In this document: positions 22,345 through 33,970 of the stretch, piece after piece | How positions within the stretch are numbered: position 1 is the stretch's first letter | Layout: each line of letters opens with the position of its first letter | From: Pelecanus crispus | Taxonomy: Eukaryota; Chordata; Aves; Pelecaniformes; Pelecanidae | Reading direction: 5' to 3' | DNA length: 64,000 nt | NCBI RefSeq assembly: GCF_030463565.1 | Contig: NC_134655.1 | Location: 1,934,372 to 1,998,371 of the forward strand | The notes under the pieces: model-generated | The model's input: only the letters and a program-made list of their open reading frames with translations | What the model was told of the DNA's origin: nothing | The model's database searches: none | Program-made: the position numbers and the translations under genes

Positions 22345-23418
22345 GTAAGCGCCGGGGGGCGCCGGGGGGCAGCGGGGGGCAGCGGGGCCCGGGCTCCCCG
22401 CGGCCGGCGAGCGTGGGCCGGGGCCGCCGTGGCCGCCGGCAGCCGGGGCGGCGGGGGGCGCCGGGGCGGGCTGGGGGCCTCCCTCCGCCGCCACCCCCCC
22501 CCCCGCCGCGCCGTTGCCTGGGCCCCCTCCCAAGTTTGGCGAGCCCGGCCAAGAGACCGCCGGGGAGCGGGGCGGGGGGCGCGGCCGCCTTCCCCGGGCA
22601 GGGCCCGGGAGCGATGGAGCCCCCGGACAGGGCCGCCGGGCCCTCCCTGCCCCGGGCCGTGCCCCCTGCGGGGCCCAGAGCCCGACGGCGCCGTGCCCCC
22701 TGCCCGCCCCGGGCCGCCCCTGCCCCCTCGCCCCCTCCGGACCCCTCCTGCCCCCCCCGGGCCCCCCCGGGCCGCCCCTGCCCCCCCCCCGCCCCCCCGG
22801 GCCGCCCCTGCTCCCCCCCGGGCCGCCCCTGCCCCCCCCCGGGCCCCCCCTGCTCCCCCCCCCGCCCCCCCGGGCCGCCCCGGACCCCCCCTGCCCCCCC
22901 CCGTCCCCCCCGGGCCGCCCCTGCCCCCCCCGGAACCCCCCTGCCCCCTCCGTCCCCCCCTGCCCCCCCCCCGGGCCGCCCCTGCCCCCCCCGGAACCCC
23001 CCTGCCCCCTCCGTCCACCCCTGCTCCCCCCCGCCCCCCCGGGCCGCCCCTGCCCCCCCCCCGGACCCCCCCTGCTCCCCCCCCTGCCCCCCCGGGCCGC
23101 CCCGGACCCCCCCTGCCCCCCCCGGACCCCTCCGTCCCCCCCGGGCCGCCCCTGCCCCCCCCCCGGACCCCCCCTGCTCCCCCCCGCCCCCCCGGGCCGT
23201 CCCTGCCCCCCCCCCCGGACCCCCCCTGCTCCCCCCCCCGACCCCCCCTGCCCCCCCGTCCTCCCCGGGCCGCCCCTGCCCCCCCCGGAACCCCCCTGCC
23301 CCCTCCGTCCCCCCCCGCCCCCCCCACCCCTCCCGAGCCCCCCCCTGCCCCCCCCGGGCCGCGCAGCAGGGCTGCAGCCCTGAGAGGCTGCCTTTACGCT
23401 GGCCGTGTTCGCCTTTTA

Positions 23419-23456
<38 letters not shown>

Positions 23457-24860
23457 TATTTCATCAATAGCCGTGCTTGCTCCCGGGGGCTTTATTTCTC
23501 GGGCGCCTGCGAATCGCCCTGCGGCCGCTGCGCCCCTCGGTGCCGGCGCTGACGTGGAGCCGGAGCGAAACAATTTTCAAATTGAATTTTTTTCGGGAAT
23601 CTTGGTTCCCCTTTCCTCCCCGCCCCTTCTAATTTTTAAGCGGGCTGCGCGTACGGGCGCGCGCGTGTAGGATTTTCTTCCAGGCCTGCCTAACGGGATC
23701 GCCGCGGAGAGGCTCCGGAGGAAGCCCAGCGATGCTCCGGGGAGCCTTTGGGTGCATCCAGGGCTCCGTAAAGGCTCTTGGGCAGACCTGGAAAAGCCCA
23801 ATTTGTTGGTGGGAAGCGGGGTTTGCCTGCCAGCTCCGCCCCGGCTCCCCATTTGAGCGGGGCGGGTGAACACCAAGGGTTATCATTAATTATAGAGGCA
23901 AAGCAACGCTGCGGGGCTCCCCAGATTTGAGGGGGGGGGGGGGGGAAATAAGGAATTGCAGATTTGCTGTTGGGTTGCAGGAGCGAGAGGACGTTGTCTG
24001 GGTATATTTTTAATTTGGGATATCTGGCTAAAACGCTACGGGAAGCTTCGCCGGCCTCACGCCAATAAGAGCTAAGCCTTGGGCGTTACGGCTTAGCGGC
24101 GCGTTCCGATTTTTATTGCATTTACTTTCTCCGACCTCACCTCTGCAAAAGAAACGTTATTATTTTAGTTCTCTTGTTACCGACGTCAATCCAGGATCAG
24201 ATTTAAAACCTACCTCTCCGCTTCTGAGATAATCTGATCAGGGTGGTTCGTAGTGGATGCTTTTAATGCAATTCTTTCTCGCCAGACAGATGATTTTAAA
24301 AGCAACTGAAATCTCCTTAAAAAAAAAAAAAAAAATCAAAACTACAGTAATCAGCTTGCTTCCTGCACACGTGCTTCGCGTGAGGGCTGCGTCCTGGCTT
24401 GGCTCTCCGTCAAAACGCTCCCTGTAGCGTGCGTTAGGTCTGGGGGAGCGGGCAGGGGGTCTGGCAGGTGTGGGTCCCTCTCCCTGCCAGAGCAGCCCGT
24501 GTTTCCCCGCTCAAAGGTGGCTGCTGACCGAATCCCATCGCCCCGGTGGCAAAAAGGCCGGGAATCCCAAGGGGTTGGAGCGAGGTGGCTCCGGGGTCAG
24601 ACCTGCCTGTCCCGGGGCAGCGGGGATGCTGCCGAATGGAGACGCGTGGTTTTCCTGCGCTTGCCAAACGGGGAAATTTAAGCAGCGCGATGTTTTTGTC
24701 CCCGGCTTTAAGGAGCGGCGGGATCCGAGCCGCTGTCGGAGGCTTTTGCGGCTGCGGTTGCAGCTGGTAACGAAGCTGGTCGCCTCGTGACACCTGCGCC
24801 TCTGGCTTTGCACCCTCCACTGCCATCTCCTCACCTCTCTACTCTTTCTCTTTGCTTTAG
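22345..24860 (+). other. AMER1: Predicted AMER1 intron 1
   Basis: The intron runs from GTAAGC to TTTGCTTTAG. Its first kilobase is extremely C-rich (listed separately) and is followed by an A28 tract (23425-23452). From 23.4 to 24.8 kb I see only ordinary noncoding sequence with A-runs near 24320 and a G-run near 23930. Confidence 0.55.
22735..23365. repeat. C-rich low-complexity array (CCCCCCGGGCCGCCCCTG units)
   Basis: Units such as GGGCCGCCCCTGCCCCCCCC, GGACCCCCCCTGC and GGAACCCCCCTGCCCCCTCCGTC repeat many times, giving runs of 6-9 Cs on the + strand and so dense G-tracts on the minus strand. Proline- or glycine-rich open frames in every reading frame come from this composition. Confidence 0.92.
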
Positions 24861-24954
24861 ATCAGCTGTGATGCTTCCACCTCTGCGCCCAGAAGAGGAC
24901 TCCGCTACCAAAGTCACCGTTTCCAGCTAGGTGCACCCGAACCGGCCAGCTGCC

Positions 24955-27900
24955 ATGGAAACGGGCTGCACGGAGGAGCCTGCCCGCACCCGGTCGCAGT
25001 CGGTGGTCTGCGGGCAGCGGGAGGGAAGCGACCAGCGGCGGGAGGAGAACGGGGACCGGCTCCCCGAGTGGGGCAATGCCTCCGTGGCGGCTGCGGAGCC
25101 GCAGCAGCCTCAGCCGCCCGCCGGCAAGCTGAAGAAAACGGCTTTCAAACTGTTCGGAGGGAAGAGGAGCATCTGTACGCTGCCCAGTTTCTTTGGAGGC
25201 AGAAGCAAAGGCCAGGGGAAAGCAGCCTCTAAAAAGGGCCTCAGTAAATGCAAGACCCACGATGGGCTCAGCGGCGCCGCGTACGACAAGGGCGGCGGGG
25301 CGCAGCTGGAAAGCCCTTCGGAGGGGAGCAGGGACTCGCATCCTTGCCCTTTGCCAAGCTCCCAAAGTGCTCACTTGGCCGTAGACGCCAGCGCCAACTT
25401 TGATTTTGGCCAGCGGGACAGCTCCCCGCCCGGGAGTATCGAGGGCTGTGACAAAAAGCCCAATGGAGATAAGTCCTCCTTTCCCAGACCCAAAAAAGGC
25501 CTGAAAGGGTTTTTTAACAGCATCCGGCGTCACCGGAAGAGCAAGGTTGCTGAATGTGAGAAAGCAGAGCTCCCCGAGTGGACCGGGGATTCGGAGGAGG
25601 CCGGCAAAGCTCCTGGTGTGGGAGTGGAGAGCCGAGGGGCCGCGGAGGGAAGGGGGCTGGGGTCTGTCCCTCTTGCCGCGGCCTGCCCGGGGGGCTCGGA
25701 GGACGACCGCTCGGCGGGCGCGGCCGCCAACTGCGGCGAGGCCGCCGAGCCCGGCTGTCTTGTGGCCGATGAAGGCGGCTCCGAGGGCGACACGGTGGCG
25801 ATGCCGGGGAAGAGGGACGTTCCGGATACGAAATCGGAGGCTGACACCGCTGACTGCGCAGAGTTCGACTACGGCAACCTCCTGCTGGCCTTTCATCCGG
25901 ACTTCGCGGACAATGACCCTCCCTGCCTGCACTCTGGGGACCTGCTAAGCCTCATCTTGGGAGACGTCACATCCCTGAAGAGCTTCGATTCCCTGACGGG
26001 GTGCGGAGATGACATTGCCGAGCCCGACATCGCTGAGAGCACCATCTCTGTGGAGCGCAGCAGGGATGCTGCTAAACGGAGCTCCTGCCTGGTCACCTAC
26101 CAGGGCGGCGGGGAGGAGATGGCCATACCCGAGGAGGCGGAGGAGTACCTCCACCAGATATGGAACAGCAACACGGCAGGGGACAGGAGCTACGGAGCCC
26201 AGGTGTCGAGCAGCAGTTTGGAGACCCATGCCTCACATGAGGCGGAAGCCCACCCCTACATGGGGGACGCGATGGATGGCGTTGACCTCCTGACGCCGCA
26301 GAGTGACCAGCAAGAGTCCGCCCCTAATAGCGACGAGGGTTATTACGATTCCACCACGCCGGGGCCAGAGGATGAAGGCGGAGACGGGCTCGGTGAGATC
26401 AAGAAGGACCGTCTCCCCAGAGACAGTTACAGCGGTGATGCACTTTATGAGTTTTACGAGCCTGACGACGCGCTGATGAGTCCCTCCCACGGGGAGGAAT
26501 CCCTGTTTGAGAGCAAAGTCTCACGCCCGGGGATCTTCAGCTACTTCTTGGACATCTGCCCCCCTGCTGAGAAGAGCCTGAACCAAATGATGGATCAGAA
26601 AAGAGGGGTGATGGAAACGGAAGAAGAGCGGCTAGCGGCCATTCAGAAGGAGCTGCTGTACTGGGAGCTGCAGAGGGATCCGGTCTTGAAACGACTTGAT
26701 GTTCCCAGCAAGGAGAAGTGTCCCCGGGAAAAGCAGTGCATTGAATGTAAAACTAGAGCAGCCGGCTCGATGGGCAAGAATCAGGGTGGCCTTGGTAGTG
26801 AGCAGGTGGCCTCGCACGCCCCAAACAGGGCTGTGAATAGCGGGGTTTCGGTGGCTAGAGCTGAAAATCCAGAGTGGAGGGATTTTCCAGGGACTCTGTG
26901 TCCTGAAAACTGTTACAACAGCCAAAAAGCCCAAGGAAATTGCCTTATTCAGCTCACGAAGAACAACCCGGGGTTCGATTCAGACCCGGATTGTGGGTTG
27001 TTTGGGGGCTCCATCCACAGTGGCGTAGCCGCAGCCAAAGCGGGGATGTTCCCCGGCTACAGACTCCCGGAGCACGAGCGTGGCGGCGGAGCGGAGACCA
27101 CCACCGGCAAGCCCCAGGTGGGCGGCGAACGCGAGCCCGAGCACGCTGTCAGCTTCTCACAAGCGCTAGTGGAGTTCGCCAGCAGCGGGACCCTCTTCTC
27201 CAGCCTCTCCGAAAGTCTGGGAAGCTCCAACTCCGGCTCTTCCTTCACCCAGAACCTCCCTGCCCTCCCTACCATGGTCACCTTCGACGTCGTCGACGTG
27301 GAGCAGGAAGGAGAAGGGGAGTGCGAGCAGCATCCCGAGATGAACGCCGGCGAGGACATCGCCGAGGCCTTTGACGACGGCTACGGACGGAAGGAGTCGT
27401 TGGCCGAATGTGACGAGAGAATGTCCCCGGGGTACCCCCCGGGCCCCTTCCAGAGCTGCGACTGGGGCGTTGCCAGCCTGCCCCGCCACCTGCGCCTCCA
27501 CGGGCTGAGCCCTTCCATGCCGGCACCGCTCTCCGTCAACCGGAGGAGCCGGTCCCTTGACACGGAGAGCCTGGAGTTTGAGCTTGCCGACTCGCAGGTC
27601 GCCAAGAGCGGCCCTCAGCTCTGCTGGCTCTGGGCGAAGCGGGAGGGTGGCAAAAAGGACTCGGGCGGAGCGAGGAGGAGCAGGAGCAAGGAGGAGGGCG
27701 AGCTGGCGGCTCCCGACGGTGGCTTGAGCTGGCCGGGCTTGCAGCACCTCCAGCATGACAGCGACATGGCTGCCGGGGCGATGAAGCGCTGGGGTTTCTC
27801 TCCGGCTGCCGCGATGGAGAGCGCCTGGGAGCCATCGGAGCAGCCGGGCACTGTGTCCCCTCTCCTGGCTCTTTCCCGGAGCGTTGCCGGAGAGACTCCG

Positions 27901-28293
27901 GACAGGCGGCCCCAAGAGCCGGAGCTGAGCAGGCACCCGCTCAGGCCCTCCAATTTACCTCTGCAGACCGACGCGAGGCGGTCCCGGGAGGCGGCCGGTT
28001 CCTACAGGTACCACGGAGAAGTCGCCGCCAAAAAGCTGGCCCGCTTGTTACCCTTGGGAGAGACGGAGCCCGAGCTGCCCCCGAGCTTTAGTTTCGCTTG
28101 CTCCCCGGAGAAACGCGCCAAGTGCAAACCCATCGGCATCGCCCAGGGTGTGCCTCAGCATCCCACTGGCAGCACCGACACCGTAAAAAGCCCGGAGCGC
28201 TGCGGAGAGCCCCTGAAAAGCAGAGCCGCCCCCGGGCACGCGCTGCCTGCCGGCTGCCGGAGCGCTGCAGTGAATGCCGCCGAAGCCGAATAG
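24955..28293 (+). CDS. AMER1: APC membrane recruitment protein 1 (WTX), single coding exon
   Basis: The frame encodes 1112 residues, against about 1135 in human. The chosen ATG sits in GCTGCCATGG; an upstream frame adds eight residues only. An acceptor at 24859-24860 puts the whole coding sequence in one exon, as in mammals. Blocks matching human AMER1 as recalled are the basic N-terminal region KKTAFKLFGGKRSICTLPSFF (about 60-80) with KKGLSKCKTHDGLS; KKGLKGFFNSIRRHRKSK (about 180-197); GDVTSLKSFDSLTGCGD (336-352); RSSCLVTYQGGGEEMA (375-390); LTPQSDQQESAPNSDEGYYD (446-465); METEEERLAAIQKELLYWEL (553-572); SFSQALVEF (about 731) and SFTQNLPALPTMVTFDVVDVE; and RRSRSLDTESLEFEL (about 862). AMER1 binds PtdIns(4,5)P2 through basic N-terminal patches, recruits APC to the plasma membrane and scaffolds Axin/beta-catenin, mostly restraining WNT signalling. 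The rest is low-complexity and probably disordered. Confidence 0.96.
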   Translation: METGCTEEPARTRSQSVVCGQREGSDQRREENGDRLPEWGNASVAAAEPQQPQPPAGKLKKTAFKLFGGKRSICTLPSFFGGRSKGQGKAASKKGLSKCKTHDGLSGAAYDKGGGAQLESPSEGSRDSHPCPLPSSQSAHLAVDASANFDFGQRDSSPPGSIEGCDKKPNGDKSSFPRPKKGLKGFFNSIRRHRKSKVAECEKAELPEWTGDSEEAGKAPGVGVESRGAAEGRGLGSVPLAAACPGGSEDDRSAGAAANCGEAAEPGCLVADEGGSEGDTVAMPGKRDVPDTKSEADTADCAEFDYGNLLLAFHPDFADNDPPCLHSGDLLSLILGDVTSLKSFDSLTGCGDDIAEPDIAESTISVERSRDAAKRSSCLVTYQGGGEEMAIPEEAEEYLHQIWNSNTAGDRSYGAQVSSSSLETHASHEAEAHPYMGDAMDGVDLLTPQSDQQESAPNSDEGYYDSTTPGPEDEGGDGLGEIKKDRLPRDSYSGDALYEFYEPDDALMSPSHGEESLFESKVSRPGIFSYFLDICPPAEKSLNQMMDQKRGVMETEEERLAAIQKELLYWELQRDPVLKRLDVPSKEKCPREKQCIECKTRAAGSMGKNQGGLGSEQVASHAPNRAVNSGVSVARAENPEWRDFPGTLCPENCYNSQKAQGNCLIQLTKNNPGFDSDPDCGLFGGSIHSGVAAAKAGMFPGYRLPEHERGGGAETTTGKPQVGGEREPEHAVSFSQALVEFASSGTLFSSLSESLGSSNSGSSFTQNLPALPTMVTFDVVDVEQEGEGECEQHPEMNAGEDIAEAFDDGYGRKESLAECDERMSPGYPPGPFQSCDWGVASLPRHLRLHGLSPSMPAPLSVNRRSRSLDTESLEFELADSQVAKSGPQLCWLWAKREGGKKDSGGARRSRSKEEGELAAPDGGLSWPGLQHLQHDSDMAAGAMKRWGFSPAAAMESAWEPSEQPGTVSPLLALSRSVAGETPDRRPQEPELSRHPLRPSNLPLQTDARRSREAAGSYRYHGEVAAKKLARLLPLGETEPELPPSFSFACSPEKRAKCKPIGIAQGVPQHPTGSTDTVKSPERCGEPLKSRAAPGHALPAGCRSAAVNAAEAE

Positions 28294-31200
28294 CTGCTCC
28301 CGGGAGGGTGCGCGCAGGGTTGCGAAGTGCAGGGAGGGAGAAAAACGCGAGCGAGCAATTTGTGAGTGACTTTCACGTAGACCTGGGCCGATACGGATGA
28401 GCTCCTCCCCCGCAGCCGTGGTACGTGGTCTCGCCGCCGCGGGTGCTGTGACGGGGTTCGGAGCCGTCTCCGGGGTTCGTACGTTAACGCCGAGGCACTT
28501 TCTCATTTTCCAGCGCGAGCCGCCGCGCTCCCCAACGCCGAGCGCGGTAGCAGCCCCCGGCGCGCGCTCTCACGTTGCTGCTAGAATAAAAGCTGGGAAC
28601 GGACCCCGTCGCTAGCGTGGCAGGTTTGGGTTTTTTCTGGAGGACTGGAGCTGGGGGAGCAAGCCTTGGGGAAACTTCTGAGAGAAATGGGTTTTCTTCT
28701 TCCTCGGTGAAATGTTTGGGTTCAGACTCACTTTGAATGTCTTCCATCTCGGTCTCGATTTGGGGAGGCTGGGAGGAAGGACACCGGTTATTCCCAGAGC
28801 GGGGTCGGGAGGCGAGTCAGCTGAAAGGGGAACTTGGCAGTAACGTTTTTATTTATTGTTCGGTTTTTTGGTTTTTTTTCTTTCCCCTTGCCCCAAAGGA
28901 AAGCAGGAGCTTCTGTGTGTGTGCCAATAACGTTTTCCAGGTCTAGTTTTAATTTGCTCAAAGATACCGCGCTCGGAGAGATGTGCTGTCGATGGTGTCC
29001 CTTTTAAGAACAAAGCGTCGGTCCCTTCTTTGTCGTGGTCTGTCTTCACGGTGCGTAATTCCCGGTTGAAACCTTTCCTGTGCTTTGTCCCGTGCTCCTC
29101 GTCCCTCCTGGGCCGTGGGCTCACGGACGAGGTCTTTGAAATAAGCTAAATTTGCATCGTGCCTGTAGCTGCCAAGTTGCAGATGCCGTTACTTTCTTCA
29201 AAAGGAAGTTTTGTGGGTTGTGGTTTTTGGGTTTGGTTTTTTTTTTTTTTTTTAATTATTTTACAGTTGTTTTCTTTGCATAAACTCATACGAGGAAAGT
29301 ATTCTGTTAATTGGAATACAGAATGTAACGCAGCCTAAATTAGGCTTCACGACTTCTTCCTCCTAACTGGAGGGAACAAAAAAGCTGGAGGTTGCTGCAG
29401 GTTTTGGATTTCTTTTTCCTCTTCGAAGGAGCGAGGAGGAGGGACGCGAGCTAAGGAGACAGACTTTGTCTGAGGAGGCCGTACGAGCTCCTGGAAGCGT
29501 CTCGTTCAGGCCGTCGGTCCTCGAGGCGTCTCCCATCTCCTCCGTGGTCTCAAACGCGCTTAACTCTAAACCAAACCTTATCCGTGACTTACCAAGCTGC
29601 TTCCTCCTCCTGTCCAAGCTCTGTATTCTGATTTTAATTCAGTTACCGATGAGGATTTTTGTTTCCCCTCCCTCAGTTGCCCCTTTTCTGCTTTTCTTTG
29701 CAGCAGAGTTTGTAGCATTTAAAAAAAAAAAAAAAAAAAAAAATCCCGCACTGGAAATATCAGAGTTTTCTCCCATCTCCGGAGCAAAGTGCGGGGCGAG
29801 GGGCGGCTCTGCCCGGCCCTAACGCGCTTTTCCTGCCGGTTCTTGCCCGCGGTGCGCGGACGCCCTGCTGCTCTCTCCACCTGCAGCCCCGTACGGACGT
29901 GGCTCCGGTTGGAAGGCAGCAGCTCCCTGCATCGCTGTATTTCCAGGCACGAGGAACTGGTTTGGGTTTGTTTTTTTTTTTTTTTGTTTTTTAGCCCCCC
30001 AAGCAGAAATGAGCTCCTGATATTTCTTTTTAAGAGGCTTCTTACTGCCCCGTCCTTGTATGTCAGCGAAGGGGCAGGGAGCGGCAGCGCCAGGCTGCTT
30101 GCCCGCGGTTTGACGTATTTATGCTTTTTTTTTTCTTTCCTGAGCGGACTGCTGAGGCTAGAGCAGACCCATCTGTGTATCCGCGGGCTTAAACCTTACC
30201 TCTGCAGTATTTTCCTACCGGTACTGCTGCAGGGAGTTACCGCAGGAACCCGCCGTGCCACGTTTTTTCCTCCCATCCCTCCATGCGACCGGAGAGGATT
30301 TCGTGGGACAAACCCGGCTCTTGATGCCGCTTCCGCGTCCCCCGCCCGGCGAGGAGACCGCGGGCGGCCAGCGAAAGGTCCCCTCGCCTCCGAGGTTGCG
30401 AGTGCAGTCTCCCCTCGTTAGCGCGGCGCCTGAGCCTCTGCTAATGAATATTGCCTGCTCGGAACAGGCTCCCCTCTTGCTCGGAGCAAGGGCAGGGTCG
30501 GGTCTCGGCACTGCACATCTCACCGCCGCTCACAAATTAAAAACCACGAGCGAACGCTGCTGCCGACACCGCAGACGTCGTCGTGCAGACGGGCATGCAC
30601 AGTAATTTTTTTTTAATTACTATTTTATTTTAGCATGTCACCAAAGGCATCTCGCGGGTTGAGGGGGCTTTGCGTAGCGTTCCGTTTAGATGTGGTGCAG
30701 CCTTTGCCAAAGTCTTGGTGAGGTGTGAAGGTGTCTCGGTGCTGAAATGAATGTTCAGTTGCAAACGCATGCCTCTAGGAATAATTCTCTTGGTTGTAGG
30801 TACGTAACGGAAAGGCTTAGCGAAAACAGCTTCTGGACTCGAATGAGTGAAAGCAATACAGCCAAGACTTGATAATCTGACTTTATACCAAAGGTGTCTC
30901 CTCTTAATTTGATGTGAGCTAAATGAAGCAAATATCTGTTGATTTAAAATGAGCTTTCTAAAAGCATTTTTGGAGCCAATTTGCTGGATTATGGGCGTAT
31001 TCTGCCCCATTAACCCAAAGAAATAAGAATTTTCAATGTGCTAACCCAGCCTGTAAATTATCACTGCCATAGAGAGATTGGATTTCGCTGCTGAATGTAC
31101 TGCTCTTCCAAAAATACCCGGGATAAATAGGAACAGATCTCCTGGTCTTGATCTGGATCAAGCCATTAGTCAAAACACTGCCTTACCCAAGGAACTCAAA

Positions 31201-32712
31201 TTTTGAGAGTGGTAATTGAGGCTTTTCATGCAAAAGGGCTTCTGAACCAGAAATCGGGCATAAAAGTCAGGAATTAGCAGATTGTCTTGCCGAGATATTA
31301 AGGAAAATCTCCCCTCGAGGCTATCGCCTGAAGACGTCCCTGCCGGGGAAGGTCTGGCCTCGGGGGGTGAATTGTGGCTGTTGACTTGCGCTTAAACCGC
31401 TGACGTCCGGGTCAGCCTACCAAGTAATTCTGCATTGCGTTTTGGGGACTTTGGGGTATTTTTTTCGTTCGTTTTTATACACATAAGAAAATGGTCGATT
31501 TTATCTATTTTTGTATAGTTTTGCATTTTATATTCACGGGGAAATTTTACGGACTCTTCTTTCACTCGTGCGCGTTGTCTTTTCAAGTGGTGTGGTTCAC
31601 CGTTCCGATGGAGGAAAGGCAATTCTTGCTGCTGCCGCCGCTGCCCGTGCAGTGCAGGGAAAGCACCTCGCTCCCCGTATCCCGCATCGCTCTGTTCCGC
31701 TGCGCACCCGGGGCCAGCTCGGAACCCCAGCAGCCGGTCCGTTACCGATCCGCACGCTCTCTCTTTCCACACACCGCTGAGACGTCTTTGTTTTAATACT
31801 GCTTCGTCACACTCGTCAACTGTTATTACTCTTTTTTTTTTTTTTTTTTGCTTTGTTTTCAATCTGAATTTGTGGACTTTGGTGATTTCTCCCCAAAAGT
31901 ACTGTTGACCGTCTTTTAAACTAGAAAACCCGCAGATTTCAGCTGGGGCTTTCCCTCCTGCGTGCTTAAATTATTTGATCCAAAACTGGGGCTTTTCTTA
32001 AATCCCCGGGCAGGAGATGCTGTTGCTTGGTGCGTGGCGATGCTCTTGAAACCAGTGACAAATTTCCTCTCCCCTTGGTGCTCCCTGGCCGGGCTGGGAG
32101 CTCGGCTTTCGCCCTTGCGCAGGCAGCGTCACCCGCTCCGTGTCTGAGGATTGCTCCTCAAATAATCCACATGGGATTCGCGGGGCTTTCCACCTTCTCC
32201 TCCTCTCCTGCCGCGCTAGGCTGGAGCCCGGGCAGCTCCAGCCCCGTGCCGCCTGCGTCGCCAGCATCCGTAAAGCATCTTCCTGGAATAATACTGCCTT
32301 GAATTTTGGGATCAGAAGGGCAAGGAGAGCTCCTGGGGAGCTAAGACCCGACGCTCGTCGAGGTGGCTCTTCTTGCTTTTGGTTTTTTATTTAGTTGAAT
32401 GAATATGCTGCTTCGTTTGCTTGACTCTGGAGTTGTGCCCCTGCAGAGTTTGCCACCCTGCGCGGGGTGTAAGGGCTGAAATAACTAATTCTCTGCAGAA
32501 GGCCACGGTGATTAATTGAGCAGACAAGAACAATGTCAAACAGTGACGTGCAAACAGAAAATTAAAAGCTGAAAAGCTAAAAGATACAGACGAAAGGAAA
32601 TTTTTTCCCCTTCTTCCCCCCCAACCCAACGCCAGCAGAGATGGCAATTACCACTATTTGGCTCTGCATAGATTTTTATGTCTTTTAATTAAATAGCTCT
32701 TCAGCTAATGGT

Positions 32713-32746
<34 letters not shown>

Positions 32747-33250
32747 GGGTTTGCCCCCATTCCCGGCATGGGGCCTGGACGGGCAGGTCGCTCGGCAAAC
32801 ATTCCTGGGGCACTTGGACCCACGCCGCATTTCCCATTCCCTCCGCCCCTTAATTTTGCGGCTCCCTCCTCTCCAGCTTGGACTACCCGCACTTCTGGCC
32901 GGTATCGAATCGTCCTCGAAGCTACACTTGGGTGAAGTGATAAATGGAAATCTAGAAAAGCCTCTCGGTTCTAAAGAAAAAAATAAAAATTAGCCTTGTC
33001 CCTGGTCGCCCCATGCTTCCCCTCTGCCGTCCCGCTGCGGGCAGAGCTGCTCTGCAGGGGCCCTGGAGCGGAGGCGGCTCCTCCCAGGGGACCGACTTGA
33101 TTGAATTTTGGGGTTTTTTTGGGTTTTTTTTTTCTTTTTCTTTCTGGTCTCATTGCTACTAGTCCTTTAAACTTTTTAATGTATTGATTGTGTTTTAAAA
33201 TGAATGTTCCTTTCACTGAATTCTAATGAATAAACTTCAGATTTTTAGAG
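28294..33250 (+). other. AMER1: Probable AMER1 3' untranslated region and flank
   Basis: No coding exon follows the AMER1 stop. A/T-rich patches, T-runs and several A-runs (29719-29743, T-run 32717-32742) alternate with GC-rich parts. Candidate polyadenylation hexamers are AATAAA at 28585-28590, 32982-32987 and 33229-33234. A long 3' UTR is known for mammalian AMER1 from memory, and the most UTR-like texture lies just before the last hexamer. Confidence 0.4.
33229..33234 (+). terminator. Candidate distal AMER1 polyadenylation signal (AATAAA)
   Basis: The hexamer AATAAA in 'ctaatgaataaacttcag' is preceded by an A/T-rich stretch and followed within about 30 bases by T- and GT-rich sequence ('ttggatttcatttgcggtttggttttt'). 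That is the most complete cleavage-site context after the AMER1 stop codon. A proximal alternative is at 28585-28590. Confidence 0.4.
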
Positions 33251-33970
33251 AATGTTGGATTTCATTTGCGGTTTGGTTTTTTCCTGCTTATTTTGTGCTT
33301 GATTCGATCTTTTTCTTTCCCCTCCCGTCCTATCTCTCGATTATTTGCAAGTGAAGTGGCTTTTTCCATGGGAGAAGGCAACAGAAGAGACGCTTTAGAG
33401 AGCGCAGCCGCCGCCGGTCCGTACGGCACGCTCCGCGGCCAAACCCCGTGCCGCTACGCGGACCCCGCGAAATAGCGATCGCTTAAGGCACCGGCCCCCA
33501 GAGTGGCATTTTCCCTCTTCATTTCTCGTCCTCCGCTGCCGCCAGACGCGAGCGGTGGCCGGGGCGGACGCGGGTGGCGGGGAGCAGAGGTTGCGTGGCT
33601 CCGAGTTGCTGAAGCGTCGTGGGTCGGGGCCGTCCCCGCATGGTGCCAGCGGCCGCAGGCGAGCCGGTGCACGGCGGCCAGCGGGCTCCTTCCTTTTCGG
33701 CAAAACTGATGATAACGGGAATTTCAGCGGCGTCCCTGGGAGCAGGAAAACCAGCGCCATCTTCGCCTCCTGGCCGTGCCCCGTGCTGCCTGGCTGGCCT
33801 CACGGGTAGGTTCCTTGGTATAGAAGAGAAGGGGCTGGAGGGATGGTTTGAATCTGGGTTTTTATTGTGCGATAAGCATTTCTAAGGGAATTTATCAGCA
33901 TTATTATTTAGTAGCATTAGTTTCCCGGGCTGTTAGTTTCTCCAGGCTGTGTCTCTGCTGCAACCCTGTG

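Noticed and set aside
20189-22533. Long His/Pro/Thr-rich minus-strand frames of about 460-730 codons
   Set aside because: They translate the GTGTGCGCTGGGTGG minisatellite in several frames with no start context or homology.
22413-23670. Proline-rich (+) and glycine-rich (-) frames of 290-410 codons
   Set aside because: C-run composition removes stop codons in every frame. The region lies in the predicted AMER1 intron 1.
24862-25932. 356-codon minus-strand frame opposite AMER1
   Set aside because: It is an antisense shadow of the AMER1 exon without recognisable domains.
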